A stretch of 64,000 nt of DNA from Didymella arachidicola (taxonomy: Eukaryota; Ascomycota; Dothideomycetes; Pleosporales; Didymellaceae), in assembly GCA_016630955.3 (NCBI GenBank), contig CM049986.1, positions 1,860,001 through 1,924,000 of the forward strand. The letters run 5' to 3'. Below are positions 1 through 10,989 of this stretch, one piece after another. Position 1 is the stretch's first letter. Every line of letters starts with the position of its first letter. The notes under the pieces were generated by a model. It was not told the origin of the DNA. It saw only the letters and a program-made list of their open reading frames with translations, and made no database searches. A program made the position numbers and the translations under genes.

Positions 1-1758
1 TGTAGGCCCAGAGATATCGCCACCCAGCAGATCGACTGCTGCAGATGCTGGTGCCGGTGGTTTGACCGACTGTTGGTACTGAAAGGGTGACCCTCCACGC
101 GGTGTCGATGTGAGGGCGGCGAAAGGGTCTGGCGTGCGTGATGGCTGAGCCGGGGCGTGTGAGAATGTGGCAGAGGGGGGTGGCGACGAGATCTGTTGTG
201 GAGATGGTGTGGATCGCGGTCCTGATGCAAAGAGATCGGTGATTGCCTGATTCGAGGCTTTCTGTTGTTGAGGTACTGGCACTCCTGATAGACCCAGGAC
301 TGATCCATTCGAGACTCCGAGCGCTATGCTGCCCGACTGACCGTAGCTGCCACCAGCCAAAGACAATCCAAGCAAATCGTCCTCCAGCGCGTTGCCCTTA
401 GCTGCCGGCTGTCCTGAGGCCGCGCCGGACGATTCTGCTGCTGCAGGAGCCGGTGCGGGTTCGGGTTCGCCAAAGTCAATCAAGTTCAATTCGTTGTTGG
501 CGCCCTTCGACACTCCAGCGCCACTGCGCCCTAATGTGCCTTGTGGGATTTTGTTCGCACCCTCAATGTCGCCCTCCTTGATCAACTTGTACCTCTGTAT
601 TGTGCGGTGTATGCTGTCGTTGATTTGGAAAAGTTTGGCGACCGCCTCTGTGTCTTCCGAGTCCTCCTCGCACATCTTCTGGATCTTTGGCTGCGCGCTC
701 TGTAGGGAACTCGCGAGTTCCTCGAACACGTCGCCCTCCTTGAGCTGGTCGCCGGGCTTGTAGCCGCTCAGCATTTCCTCAAGCAGCCTGGCCTTCTGCT
801 GAATCTTGCCGACTTCTTCGGCCGCCTTTGCACGCCAGTCTGTCTTGTTCCGCTGGTCATAACCGGCCATGACTTTCATGAGCTTGTTCGCTTCTTGCAG
901 GTCCTGCGGTCCGCCGCGGCGAATGAGCTCCTGTAGCTTCGCGGACTGGGCCTCTCGTTCTTCTGCCTCCATTTCCTCGGGCGAGCGTAGGTTCTGCCTG
1001 ACGTCAGCATGCTGTCTGTATCCTACCCACGCGTCCAACATACGTCACTGGGATTCAGCACTGCGGCGTCTTCCTTGCGTACTTCGGGGAAAATGTAGCC
1101 CTTGTAGCTTAGGAGACGGTGCATGTCTCTGATGAAGCCCAGGTCGTCCTTGTACCGCGATGTCTGGCATATTGTCTGCCGCCATTCTTCAATCAGCTCG
1201 AGGATGCGGTTCTGGACGCGCGACGAATGCACAGGCGGGCGCTCGGGGAAGCGGCGCACGAGCTCGTTGAGGAACTCCTTGGTGCTGATCTGGAGGTGGA
1301 ACGGGTAGCCGCAGTTCTTGACGCAGATGTCGAGGAGCTGTGTGACTGTGAGCGAGGGACGTTATGAGCGGGCATGGCGGGGCAGCTGTTGCGTACACTG
1401 AGGGCAAGTAGGGCAACGTTCTGGTTGCGGTGGTTGACGTAGTGCACAATCGATACTGCTGCCTCGCGGGGTCTGTCTCGGTAAGTGCTTGTCCGGTGCT
1501 CAGTACATGGGAGTGTGCGTACGCGGAGCCCTTCTTCTGGTTGATCAGGTCGGTGATTTCGAGATTCAGCGCGAGGTTCGGCTCGAAGTTCTGCGGATCG
1601 CATGCCTGCACTGTCGCACCGTCAGTCCCCCGTACGGCGTGCCTGTCCCCGCCAATTGCCGTGTTCGTACATATAAAGCGCTGCAGCGGACTCGTGGGCG
1701 CCTCGCCAAACGCGCCGTAGCGGTCGCGGGCGGCCATGCGCGCAGATGCTGCCTCCAT
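1..1758 (-). CDS. GGA-type clathrin adaptor (VHS-GAT), C-terminus outside window
   Basis: Arf-dependent adaptor that sorts cargo at the trans-Golgi and recruits clathrin. The ATG at 1758 opens five in-frame exons (1758-1671, 1610-1523, 1472-1397, 1337-1044, 993 to the window edge), 513 codons so far. The VHS domain covers roughly residues 25-170 (NLALNLEITDLINQKKGS, LLDICVKNCGYPFHLQ, FPERPP, TSRYKDDLGFIRDMH). A helical GAT domain follows at about 185-330 (REAQSAKLQELIRRG, LMKVMAGYDQRNKTDW, DSIHRTIQRYKLIKEGD). The following hinge is low-complexity and holds acidic, clathrin/adaptor-like motifs (NLIDFGEPE, EDDLLGLSL, DPFAAL). The gamma-adaptin ear must lie beyond position 1. Yeast counterparts are Gga1/Gga2. 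An ATG 63 nt further upstream (1821) is in frame but lacks family support. Family call is secure; exon edges were read by eye. Confidence 0.92.
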
Positions 1759-2876
1759 TGCCGCCGCCGATGGAGATCTGCTGGAGTAGTTGGGAAACAC
1801 GGTTGCGCACGGTGACCGCAACTGGGCGAGGGACAGATAGACGTATGACGAAGCACCCTATGCCTAAACGAGCCGGCAGCAGAGGTGCAGATTGAAGCGT
1901 GGTAGTTGGGGTAGAGGGCGGGTATACAGCCAATAATTGGGGCAGGCAGAGCTGGGTTCCGGCGACTTGGCGCACTCGGCGCAACTTGACCAACACCATG
2001 CTTGCTCACCATCTGAAATAGATACAATGCACGAACAAGAGTCCTGCAAAGTTGGCTGTCAAAGTCAGTTGTATGCTAGAGGACCTACTGTCTTGCAACG
2101 CCTTCAAAGGCTATGATTGCTCATCAACAGCACACCTACAGTCCCACGAACTACGAAGAAGCTCGTTTTTTTTTTGAACGATTACTTGCAGGAACACCAC
2201 AACTCAGCTTCTGCTTGTGTTTGCATCTATGCTTCGTACGGAGACCGGAAAACTTGCCTCTCGCCACGGAACGTTCAAAATACGGAATGTTCAAACTACC
2301 CGCTGCTGGTCTTGCGAGTGCGAGTGCGCCCTAAAGAAGTCGGGACTCCACTATCCTGCGGCGATCAACCTCAGAAACAAGCCTTCATCTTATTCAGCCC
2401 CGTGTTTCCATGCATGACCAAACGAAACATCTGGATCGTATGATCAGAGTACACAGACTTGGCATTCGCACGCATCCTTCCGGTGGACAGCTCCCGACGT
2501 CACTGCACGCACCGTCCCGAGGTCTACTGCGCATCTGTTGCCCAAATGTCCGACATGAAACATCAGACTAACATCTAGCCTCACCGTTTCACGGGGCATC
2601 ATGCCTACTTTGACAGCAACTGACAAGCTTGGCTCCACTCCGCAACGGCACAACATCCCTCAACTCCCTTGTGAATTTGCTTGGCCATCTGATAGTTCCG
2701 TTGGTTTGCACTATGCTCAATATGAATTCATATCCGACGTCGTGGAGTACCGTATTAGTATAGGAGTACAGTATTAGTATACCAGTAAGTTCTTCCCTCA
2801 AGCATTTCCATCCATATCTTCGTTTGTCTCTCTTTGAACATTACATTCTTTTCAGTCACTCGTTCTACATTTCATC
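1759..2876. other. Intergenic region between divergent GGA and metalloprotease genes
   Basis: About 1.1 kb between the GGA start and the metalloprotease start, so it should hold both promoters. Open frames here are short and show no recognisable motif. A nine-T run lies near 2167. A 19-bp tandem repeat sits about 100 bp before the metalloprotease ATG. Confidence 0.5.
2745..2782. repeat. 19-bp tandem repeat, two copies
   Basis: Two adjacent copies of gagtacCgtattagtatag, the second with A in place of C at the seventh base and a different last base. They lie 95-130 bp upstream of the secreted metalloprotease ATG, where a repeated factor-binding site would be possible. Function is unknown. Confidence 0.6.
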
Positions 2877-3905
2877 ATGGTCAAGTTTGAGCTCCTGGCT
2901 GCTTCGGCCCTCGCTATGGGTGCGCTGGCGCACCCAACCATCAAGCACATTGGCAGCGAGAAGCGCTTCTGCGCCAACGAGGCTCCTGAGGCTCTCTTCG
3001 CCCGCGACCTGACCTCGCGCGCCGCCATTCCCAAAGCCACAAGCTGGAGCCCTCCTGCGTCCTTAGTCACTGCTCTCGACCAGGTCTGGACGCAGACTCT
3101 CAAGGAGAACCCCGACGGCCTCAAGGACAAGAACTGGATCACCGACCAGCTCATAGCAAACAAGGGTAACATCAACTACTGCGTGCGCTGGAACACGGCC
3201 GCGCACAAGAGCACCGCCGCCGACCGTACCAAGATCACCGCTGCGCTGCAGCGCTCGATGCAGAAGTGGTTCGACGTGCTCGTGGGCTTTGAAGGGTTCC
3301 CACTCACCAAGCTGACTGTAAAGACCGTCGGCTATGCAGTCAAGGATAAGAGCTTGATCCAGGGCTCCACTTCTGGCCTCGACATCTACACCACCACCGA
3401 CGCTGATGGTGTCCCTGAGTGCGATGCTCGCTGCTACCGCGGCGCGCACCTCGACGACCCCAATGGCATCAGCTCGTGCCCTGGCGGTGAGAAAAGCCGC
3501 TGGGATATCTCGCTGTGGCTGGATGACAGTCTTGAGGGCCAGATGGGCGGATACGGATACAACTGGTAAGTCCCCCTATCTTGCTCACCTAATCAGTAGC
3601 GCACACCATCCATCTCGACTGCTATTACCATCTGGAAACGCAAATTTTACCTTACTAACACTTCAATCTTCAGGGGTCAAGAACTCGGTCCCGATTACGT
3701 CCTCAACAACCTCGACTCGGACAACATCCACATCCTGCTCCACGAGATGGGCCACGGCTTCGGCCTGCTCGATTTCTACACTTGGGTTCCCAAGGACCAG
3801 ACTAGCTTCGTCATGATGGCTGGCAGCGCCATGGAGATCACTGAGTTTGACGCCTGGATGCTGAGGGACTGGTACCGTAGGCTCAAGCAGGTCCGCGGCT
3901 GGTAG
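2877..3905 (+). CDS. Secreted zinc metalloprotease, HExxHxxGxxD type
   Basis: Two exons (2877-3565, 3674-3905) give 306 aa. The N-terminus MVKFELLAASALAMGALA is a signal peptide, so the protein is expected outside the cell or in the secretory path. The second exon carries LLHEMGHGFGLLDFYTW: the HExxH zinc site, a Gly three residues later and an Asp in the third-ligand position, the arrangement known from snapalysin-type (M7) metzincins. A Met-rich stretch follows 18-20 residues later (SFVMMAGSAMEITEFD) and could form the Met-turn. The N-terminal part has YCVRWN and FDVLVGFEGFP blocks that I associate with a family of fungal and streptomycete secreted proteins sometimes labelled carbohydrate-binding. 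Substrate is unknown. Length fits a preproenzyme. Confidence 0.8.
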
Positions 3906-4122
3906 ATGGTGATATGCAACGTATGCTATTCTCGCCGTCGGCAATACTGGTAGTCACAATGGTGGTAGAAGGCGCGCGTACGGAAGCAGTGACGCACGGT
4001 GGTTTTTGTACATATATTCTTCTTACACACACGCGGTCAAATATTTAAGTGTTTTCACTCCCTCCTTCGCTTGAACCTGGTCCGCCAACCTATACTCTAT
4101 TTTTTGCAGCGCCTGTATCAGT

Positions 4123-4717
4123 CTATGCAGCGATCTGCAAGAAGTCCTTTACAAGGTACGCTGTATATCCGGCCAGAGCCACAAGGACGCCCTGCGTGCC
4201 GTAGTAACCCAGAATGCGCCCGGGGCCCATAGAGTCCTTGATCATAAGTCCAAGTTCGGCGTGACCAATGCGCAGCGCAAAGAGTGTGCCGAGCGCGTAA
4301 TTGATGTACGTTCTGTTTGCGCCGTTGAGCTCAGCGAGCAGCGCAATGGCGAGCGCAAGAGGTACGTTTTCGGCGAAGTTAAGCTGCGCTCGCGTTGCGA
4401 CATAGAGCGGGTCCTTTGTACCGGCTGACGCGTCGGTTGTGTCGCCCATAAAGCTGTGTTTGTTAGTTCGTGGCTCGACGCAAGTGTAGTATGGTTGGTC
4501 AATATTGCGATTGGCGCAAACGACAAAGGTTTAGAGGAGATAATCATGTGTGGAAAGGCCATAGTAGTGGTTGTAGTACGTACGTCTTTGAGTTCAGGCG
4601 GTGGTAGACGATCCGGTTCTGCAGGAAGACATAGTATGCGGCGAAGGGAGCGGCCCAAGTTGCTGTTGCAGGGGCCAGGAGAGGCATTGGGACGCCGAGA
4701 CCGACTTTGGTAGCCAT
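4123..4717 (-). CDS. MAPEG family membrane protein
   Basis: Two exons (4717-4584, 4453-4123) give 154 aa, the usual MAPEG size. MAPEG proteins (microsomal glutathione S-transferase/eicosanoid metabolism family) are four-helix integral membrane proteins, usually of the ER. Hydrophobic segments are visible in exon 1 (PLLAPATATWAAPFAAYYVF) and three times in exon 2 (NVPLALAIALLAEL, INYALGTLFALRIGHAEL, GTQGVLVALAGYTAYLV). The conserved loop before helix 2 (TRAQLNFAENVPLAL) resembles the family's RAQxNxxEnxP motif, which is the main support. The exact reaction (glutathione transferase, peroxidase or none) cannot be told. It is convergent with the metalloprotease, 217 bp between ends. Confidence 0.88.
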
Positions 4718-5210
4718 TATGTATGTGTATGGGTTACTTTGTTTATGAGCTTTGAAGGTGTTGGAGACGATGAGTTGTAGAATCGTTTGGAGACCTGTGG
4801 AGCTTGAGCTTAGATGTTTTGACGGAGCTACTCCGGTCGTGACGTCGTTCAGGGATCTAGCTTCGAATATAGCGTGCTGCTAGATGTGGATCACCCGGTC
4901 CAGGAGCCTAAAGGTGAAATGGACATCATGGGTTGCGAAGACTTCGATATGTAGCTTTGTGAATAACGGAGGAGGTTACAGCGAAACCCTGTGAAAAGAG
5001 AAATCAATGTTGTGTACGTTCTTATGGTAAAATGTAGAATATGGAAGGTCATTGATCAGTAGGACATCAATTGACCGATCGAGGAAAGTATACAGGACTG
5101 ATGATTGTATATGCAAGGGTATCGTACAGTTATGTCGTGCTTCAGCTTCGAATCAAAGCTTTTGTGATGTGTAATGTACAATTGTGAGCTACAGGATGTA
5201 CGGTGGTATG
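4718..5210. other. Intergenic region between MAPEG start and MDM35 end
   Basis: About 490 bp that should hold the MAPEG promoter and the MDM35 3' end. An open minus-strand frame continues from MDM35 exon 4 through here to 5056, but its peptide does not resemble Mdm35 tails, so I treat it as intron read-through. No other feature seen. Confidence 0.45.
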
Positions 5211-5647
5211 TTACCGACCCTATACATACATGAGTACGCGACATGGTTCGGCAGGGGGATGGACTAACAGGCTTCATGTGCTCGGCATCATTCTCTTTGT
5301 TGTCTTGTCGAACTTCGGCCAGCATCTTGTCGATACCTCGTTCTGACAGTGCTTTCTATGGCAAAAGTTGGTCGGATTCCAGCTTCACGGAGCGAATAAG
5401 CTTACTGAAAGACATTTCTCATATGCATCAAACATGGGCTTGCATTCATCGTTTGTCGAGGTGCCTCTGAGGAACTCTGTCAATGTTAGTGAGGTTCAAT
5501 GAAGAAACATGATTCCACACACTCTCGCTATACCACTTCAAGAAGCAATTGTCATACTTCCTGTCAATGTCAACTCTGCTCTCCCTCTAGCTCTGCGTTT
5601 GCATACTCTTTCACTTCGTTACACTCTGGAGCTAAGGATGCAGACAT
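5211..5647 (-). CDS. MDM35: Mdm35/TRIAP1 twin-CX9C intermembrane-space protein
   Basis: Reconstructed from five small exons (5647-5607, 5560-5523, 5476-5406, 5355-5269, 5219-5211) with phase kept at every junction; product 81 aa, close to yeast Mdm35. The two diagnostic cysteine pairs are plain: CNEVKEKYDNC and CKPMFDAYEKC, each C-x9-C, separated by FLKWYSEKFLRG. The tail reads GIDKMLAEVRQDNKEND. The protein is imported and oxidatively folded by Mia40 in the mitochondrial intermembrane space, where it partners Ups1/Ups2 (PRELI) in phosphatidic acid and phosphatidylserine transfer. The last 9-nt exon (Gly-Arg-stop) is the least certain part. The gene is head-to-head with RRP6. Confidence 0.93.
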
Positions 5648-5866
5648 GATGATGGATGTGGACGGAGAAAGACCCACCGAGGCGGATGAAGGTCGCTCCT
5701 GCCTGCAGCTCTTATCGATTGCCGCGCCAAGACCTCGAATTTCTGCGCCTTCTACGAAGGTTGCGATACGGCTCTGCGCTCAGACAACGCCCGCGTCAAC
5801 AAAGACGCTGTGCCTTATTTCGCCACCGGATATACATTGAAGCATGCCCAGCGAGTGAACAACGTC
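5648..5866. promoter_or_regulatory. Shared promoter interval between MDM35 and RRP6
   Basis: Only 219 bp separate the two divergent ATGs, so both promoters must share this stretch. A 57-nt in-frame extension of RRP6 to a GTG at 5810 exists, but the family N-terminus matches the ATG at 5867. Confidence 0.6.
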
Positions 5867-8284
5867 ATGGAATCCTTCAAGTCGCTCCAGGACGAAATTT
5901 CCAAGGCTCTAGTTTCGACGACGCGCTCCGCGACACGCATTGCTGGCACAGACATTGCGTTCCAGCGGTCGCTTAACCCTGATGTCGGTGCAGCGCTCGA
6001 TGCGCAGAATGGGCGCCTTCTCGCTCTTGCGCAACGCCTTCTCGAGAACGCCGCCGCGAGCTCAGACGCCGTAGGTCCCAAGCTACCCGACGTCGAGTCC
6101 ATAGACGGCAATTGGAGGGCGGTCGTTGATGTCATCGACAGCTTGCTTGAGAAGGCCGACACCAGCCTTGACGAGTACACGGGGGTGGTGAAGCGCTTGA
6201 GTCCCAGCGCGGATCCGGTAGGGAAACTGCATACATGTTGGATTGGTATATGCTGACAGACACAGGGTGCCGTGAAGGCGCGCCCCAACATCGCCGAAAA
6301 GAAACATCTCCCTAAGCCTCAGCTCACCTTCGACAATGTCCCCACCAACGATGAAACCGGACCCTTCCGCCCACTGCTCGTCACCAAGCCGCACGCGAAG
6401 ATCCCATTGGAGGAATGCTTGAAGACGTTCAAGGACAGCCGTGGCCGAAAGCAATACCCCCACCCCTACCAGACAGAAATCGAAAATTACGAGTTTCCCA
6501 AGATCGTATACGAATACACCGAACCACAACAATATTTGCCTTTTGAGGAGACTACAGCTACCTTTGTTGATACTCCCGAGGCAGTTGAGGAGATGCTGGC
6601 TGAGCTGAAGACTGTGAAAGAGCTGGCTATCGATCTGGAGCACCACGATAACCGCTCGTACATCGGCATGGTTTCTCTGATGCAAATCAGTACACGTGAG
6701 AAGGATTGGATAGTTGACACACTCAAGCCTTGGCGTCGGAAGCTGGAGTGTTTGAACGAGATCTTCGCTGACCCTGGCATCTTGAAAGTCCTGCATGGTT
6801 CATTCATGGATGTCATCTGGTTGCAGCGCGATCTTGGACTATACCTTGTGGGCTTATTCGATACCTACCACGCGGCTCGATCTCTAGGCTACCCTGGTGC
6901 CAGTCTCGCATACCTGCTCGAAAGACACGTCAACTTCAAGGCACAGAAACAGTATCAGATGGCCGATTGGCGGACTCGACCGCTGAGTCAAGAGCTTTTC
7001 GATTACGCTCGTGCTGATACCCATTTCCTGCTCTACGTCTACGACAAGATGCGGAACGAGCTGGTGGAGAAGTCAGATTTCTCCGACCCTGACAAGAACA
7101 AGGTCCACGATGTTCAGGAAAAGTCAAAAGAGTACGCGCTTCAGCGGTACGAGCATCCTATCTACGATCGCGAGCTCGGTCTTGGAGGAAACGGATGGTA
7201 CAAGGTCATCTCAAAATCACCCGTTACATTCACACCGCAACAATTTGCCGTATTTAAGGCCGTGCATGAATGGCGCGATACTTTGAGCCGAAAGGAGGAC
7301 GAGAGCACCTTCTTCGTTATGCCGAACCATGCCTTGTTCAGCATCGCACGTGCGATGCCTCTAAGTAAAGCAGATCTTTACACTGCCATACAGCATGTCT
7401 CCCATGTTGTCCGATCCCATGCGGACGAGCTCGTAGCTGTCATTGCCCGTGCGAAGGAGGACGGCGTCAATGGCCCCGAACTCGCCACCGTTCTCACACA
7501 AGTTTCAAATATACTAGAAGCGGAGAAGGTGGCTAAGTACGCGAAGGAAACTCCAAAGATAGCTGCACCGGCGCCAGTCGTCGAGTCTGCCGCATCCGCA
7601 CCGCTCGAAAGCGGCGTTGCCGAGCCAGCAACCCGATTAACATCGTCGTCCTTCTGGGGTCCGTTATGGGCACCACATCAGAGTTTCGAGCGACAACGCA
7701 CTATTGACGTCGCTCTTGCTGTTCCTTTGCCACCGCTCACTGCCGAGATTTTCGATGGCAAATCTGAGGCACCCACACCAAAGACCGAGAAACCACAATT
7801 CGTTCGCAAGGAGGACCGACCGCAAGAGGATCAGAGAACCGACATGTTCGTGGTGAAACAGCTTGGCGGTAAGAAGAGGAAGCGCGCAGAAGCCTCGGAA
7901 GCAGGAACGCCTGCGCAGCCTGCGCTTGATCCAATGACGAACGATGAGATTATGCTCGACGGCGCAGACGAACAAACCGACGAGGAATCCGCACGAGCAG
8001 CGCGCAAGGCTGCCCGCAAGGCCGAGAAGAAGCAGAAGAAGCTGGACGCACAGGCTGCAGCGCTCGAAGCATCCCGCGAACCTGCATTCGACTATGCCAA
8101 CGCACCGACGGTGCTGCACGCCGCCGATGAGCAAGCCAAGCAGGAAGCCAGGGACAGGAAGAAAGATAAGAAAGATAAGAAGAAGAAGGGCTTCCAAGGC
8201 TTCGCTGGTCTTACGGATGCGCCTAAGGGGCTACCGAGGGTCCAAAAAGAAGTCGCAGGAAGGAGTAAAACATTCACGCGATGA
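5867..8284 (+). CDS. RRP6: Exosome 3'-5' exoribonuclease Rrp6 (EXOSC10)
   Basis: Nuclear exosome nuclease that trims snoRNA and 5.8S rRNA precursors and degrades faulty transcripts. Two exons (5867-6217, 6266-8284) give 789 aa. Residues 1-115 form the PMC2NT domain that binds the Rrp47/Lrp1 cofactor (FKSLQDEISKALVSTTRSA, VVDVIDSLLEKAD). The DEDD-Y nuclease domain spans about 215-400 with AIDLEHHD (D and E of Exo I), HGSFMDVIWLQRD (Exo II) and FDYARADTHFLLYVYD (Exo III, with the Tyr). An HRDC domain follows at about 430-515 (FKAVHEWRDTLSRKEDE). The tail is charged and lysine-rich (KKRKRAE, KKDKKDKKKKGF), consistent with nuclear and nucleolar localisation. All catalytic residues are present. 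Confidence 0.97.
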
Positions 8285-8798
8285 ACGTGATTCATTAGCA
8301 TTAGTGGGCGTTCAGAGGCGCATCATCAGCCTGCATTGTTTGTACATAGTTTTGCATCACGATACCTCGCTAGCGGTGTCAATGGACTACTCAGCCTCAT
8401 GTGGCAGTCATCGACTTGATTTCTGTGCTGCACTTCACTCTTGTGTTACAATCCGCCACTGGGGTTCTGGGATCCACAAAGCCTCGCGCTGAGGGTTGCT
8501 TGCTGAATAGCTCCTCGGGGAAGAAGCAAGTGCCATGCGGCGAGCGACTCCCAGGCTACTGGAACAGCTAGCTTGTCTTGGTGCTTCAGCTTTTACGAGC
8601 GTATTGAATGTGGTATTGTGGCTATCTCATTGCAGTGGTGAACGCTATCAAATGTGTAGTCACTCTTGGCTCTTATAGAGGTGAAAGCGAAGGAGTGCAC
8701 TTACTAGCTGCTAAAACTAACCAACAGCCCCCCTCCTTTCGCCAGCATTTACCTCAATGACACTGAACGCAGCGCTGACAACGACTAATAACACACCA
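8285..8798. other. Intergenic region downstream of RRP6
   Basis: About 510 bp holding the RRP6 3' untranslated region and the upstream side of the broken BTB gene. Nothing else was recognised. Confidence 0.45.
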
Positions 8799-9508
8799 TG
8801 GCACATCCACAGCCAGACTCGATCGTCTCCAAGGCGAAGCGCATGAAGTAAGACTGCGTCCGGGTCGTAATGTACAGACGCCTAACAACCCGCATAGGTT
8901 CGACGATTTGGTCAAGATCGAAGTCGGTCCTTAGGGTAACCTCAAGACTTACACTATCCATAGCGAAGCCTTTCGATCGCGATCTATCTTTTTTCGGAAT
9001 GCATTATCCGGTCCATGGAGGGCGGCAGACGAGCGAATTGTGTGCATACCAGATGACGATATCGACACCTTTGAGCTTTATCTGCACTTCGCCTATCACA
9101 AAGAGCTTGCATGCACACCAGACCCGCCGAGTGATACAGAAGATGGAGAGGAAGTGCGACTGGACCTCGCCAGACTTTACGTCCTTTGTGAGAAGCTGCA
9201 GGATATCCGTGGCAAGAACACCGTGATCAAAGCTCTTATGAGAAGCATTTACAAAGCCAGCCAGGGCACAGAGTGGCTGACTCCTTCTACGACTACGGTC
9301 GATATCATATAAAAGGGTACAATGAAGGGGGTCTCCGGCGCGCCAGCGTCTAGTTTACGTCTCCACCTACAGTATCCAGAGTGAACGGCTGACCGGCTCC
9401 ACCATGAGCGATTATTTGGCCGTAAGCGTCATGGATAAGCGTTCGCGACAAGGTTTAAGGCACGAGGCAATGTACGATGGAGGCATGGAGTATATGCAGC
9501 AGGAGTAA
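8799..9508 (+). pseudogene. BTB/POZ-domain gene, interrupted
   Basis: Exon 1 from the ATG at 8799 encodes a short leader ending KAKRMK, with a GTAAGA donor. After the acceptor before 8897 the frame reads FDDLVKIEVGP and then TAG (about 8931-8933). The BTB core continues in the same frame after the stop: TYTIHSEAFRSRSIFFRNAL, GPWRAADERIVCIPDDD and FELYLHFAYH. A C-terminal helical part follows to a TAA near 9310. Related sequence then continues in a different frame (QRLVYVSTYSIQSE, SDYLAVSVMDKRSRQG) to about 9508. That is one nonsense codon plus at least one frame change. I tested the other acceptor (ending at the TAG) and it gives the wrong frame. BTB domains mediate dimerisation, often as Cul3 adaptors; this copy looks dead. 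A sequencing error cannot be excluded. Confidence 0.75.
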
Positions 9509-9944
9509 GCGGAAAATGACATTTGAACTACAACAGCCTTGCTAAAGGGTACTGGAGAAATAGAGGATCACTCATTCTCGCCCGGTCAGCTGTCACAAAT
9601 GCAGCAAGCGAAAGCAGAGTTCAGCTTGCAGGACAGGTATATTGAAATGCTCGCACCTGGCTGTCAGCAGCATAGACACGACTCAACAGCACAAACAACG
9701 AAGCTATCAAAAATGAAATGGAAAAATGGATGAAGTTTATTACAAGACAGTGTAACGATGTCAATGGAACTGAAAAAGTGAGGTACAATAGCCGCGATGC
9801 TGATGAGGTTTCAATGGCGTTCCGAATGCGCCCGCTTATTGGCGGGGCAATACCGAGGGTCCGATGAGCTCATCACCCTTCCTTAAGTCTGCACCCTCTT
9901 CAGTATTTCGAGACCCCAATAATCCCTTTTGAGACTCCGAAACC
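9509..9944. other. Intergenic region upstream of BNA6
   Basis: About 440 bp between the broken BTB gene and BNA6. A 64-codon open frame from a TTG at 9539 has no recognisable motif. It probably holds the BNA6 promoter. Confidence 0.4.
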
Positions 9945-10989
9945 ATGGCGAAAATAGAAGGAGCACCAGCACATGGAAAGGTCGCGCATCTGCTGCCGCT
10001 GACGTACAAGCGATACGTGTCGGAATGGCTCGAGGAGGACACCCCGAGCTTCGACTACGGAGGTTTTGTCGTTGGAGAGGAGCAATCAGAGGCGAAACTC
10101 TTTGGCAAGAGCGAGGTGAGAGAAATTAATTCAAGGCAAGATGGCGACGCTGACACGTTCAGGGCATCGTTGCTGGCGTTCCATTTTTCGACGAGGTGTT
10201 CAAGCAGTTGGAGTGCACGTGAGTAACCCAAACACAGATGGATGTCGACTTCTGATGCCTATGACTAGAGTTGAGTGGCATGTCAAGGAAGGCGATTCAG
10301 TCGGTCAGAACGGCGATAAGACTCATTGTGCAACTGTCCGCGGCCCTGTCCGCAACCTCCTTCTCGGCGAGCGCGTTGCCCTCAACACCCTCGCCCGTTG
10401 CTCCGGCGTTGCAACAAAATCGAATCGCCTCCTCACCTTGCTGCGAAAAGCAGGCTACGAGAACATCCTCGCTGGAACACGTAAAACTACACCTGGCTTC
10501 CGACTAGTAGAGAAATACGGTATGCTTGTTGGTGGCGTTGACGCTCACCGAGTCGACCTGTCACACATGACGATGCTGAAAGACAACCATATTGTTGCCG
10601 CAGGTAGCATCACTAACGCCGTACGAGCCGCAAAGTCGGCAGGTGGCTTCGCCACGAAGGTCGAGGTAGAATGTCAGAGCTTTGAAGAGGCAGACGAGGC
10701 GATCGCTGCCGGCGCTGACATTGTCATGTTAGACAACTTCACGCCCGATGGTGTCAAGGTCGCAGCCGCACAACTGAAAGAGAAGTGGGGCAGGGGGGTA
10801 GAGGACAGAAAGACATTTTTGGTGGAGGTCAGTGGAGGCCTTACCGAGCACAACGTCGAGAAGTATGTATGTGGCGATATCGACATTGTCAGCACGAGCA
10901 GCATACACCAAGGCGTGCCCCACGTCGATTTTTCTCTGAAGATCGTGCCCAAGACGAAGACGGATGGCGGTGAAAGTTTGGAGGTATAA
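9945..10989 (+). CDS. BNA6: Nicotinate-nucleotide pyrophosphorylase (quinolinate phosphoribosyltransferase)
   Basis: Converts quinolinate and PRPP to nicotinate mononucleotide, CO2 and pyrophosphate, the step that joins de novo tryptophan-to-NAD synthesis to the shared NAD route. Three exons (9945-10115, 10163-10218, 10269-10989) give 315 aa, near the normal 290-300. The N-terminal domain has LPLTYKRYVSEWLEED and the substrate loops GDKTHCATVRGPVRNLLLGER and LNTLARCSGVAT. The barrel has AGTRKTTPGFR, GGVDAHRVDLSHMTMLKDNH with its active-site Arg, Lys and His, VEVECQSFEEA, IVMLDNF, VEVSGGL and DIVSTSSIHQG. All expected active-site segments are present. Its 3' end has been duplicated downstream in decayed form. 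Confidence 0.97.

Noticed and set aside
8876..8933. Alternative acceptor ending at the TAG, which would splice out the stop in the first BTB gene
   Set aside because: It joins exon 1 to the wrong frame for the BTB domain.
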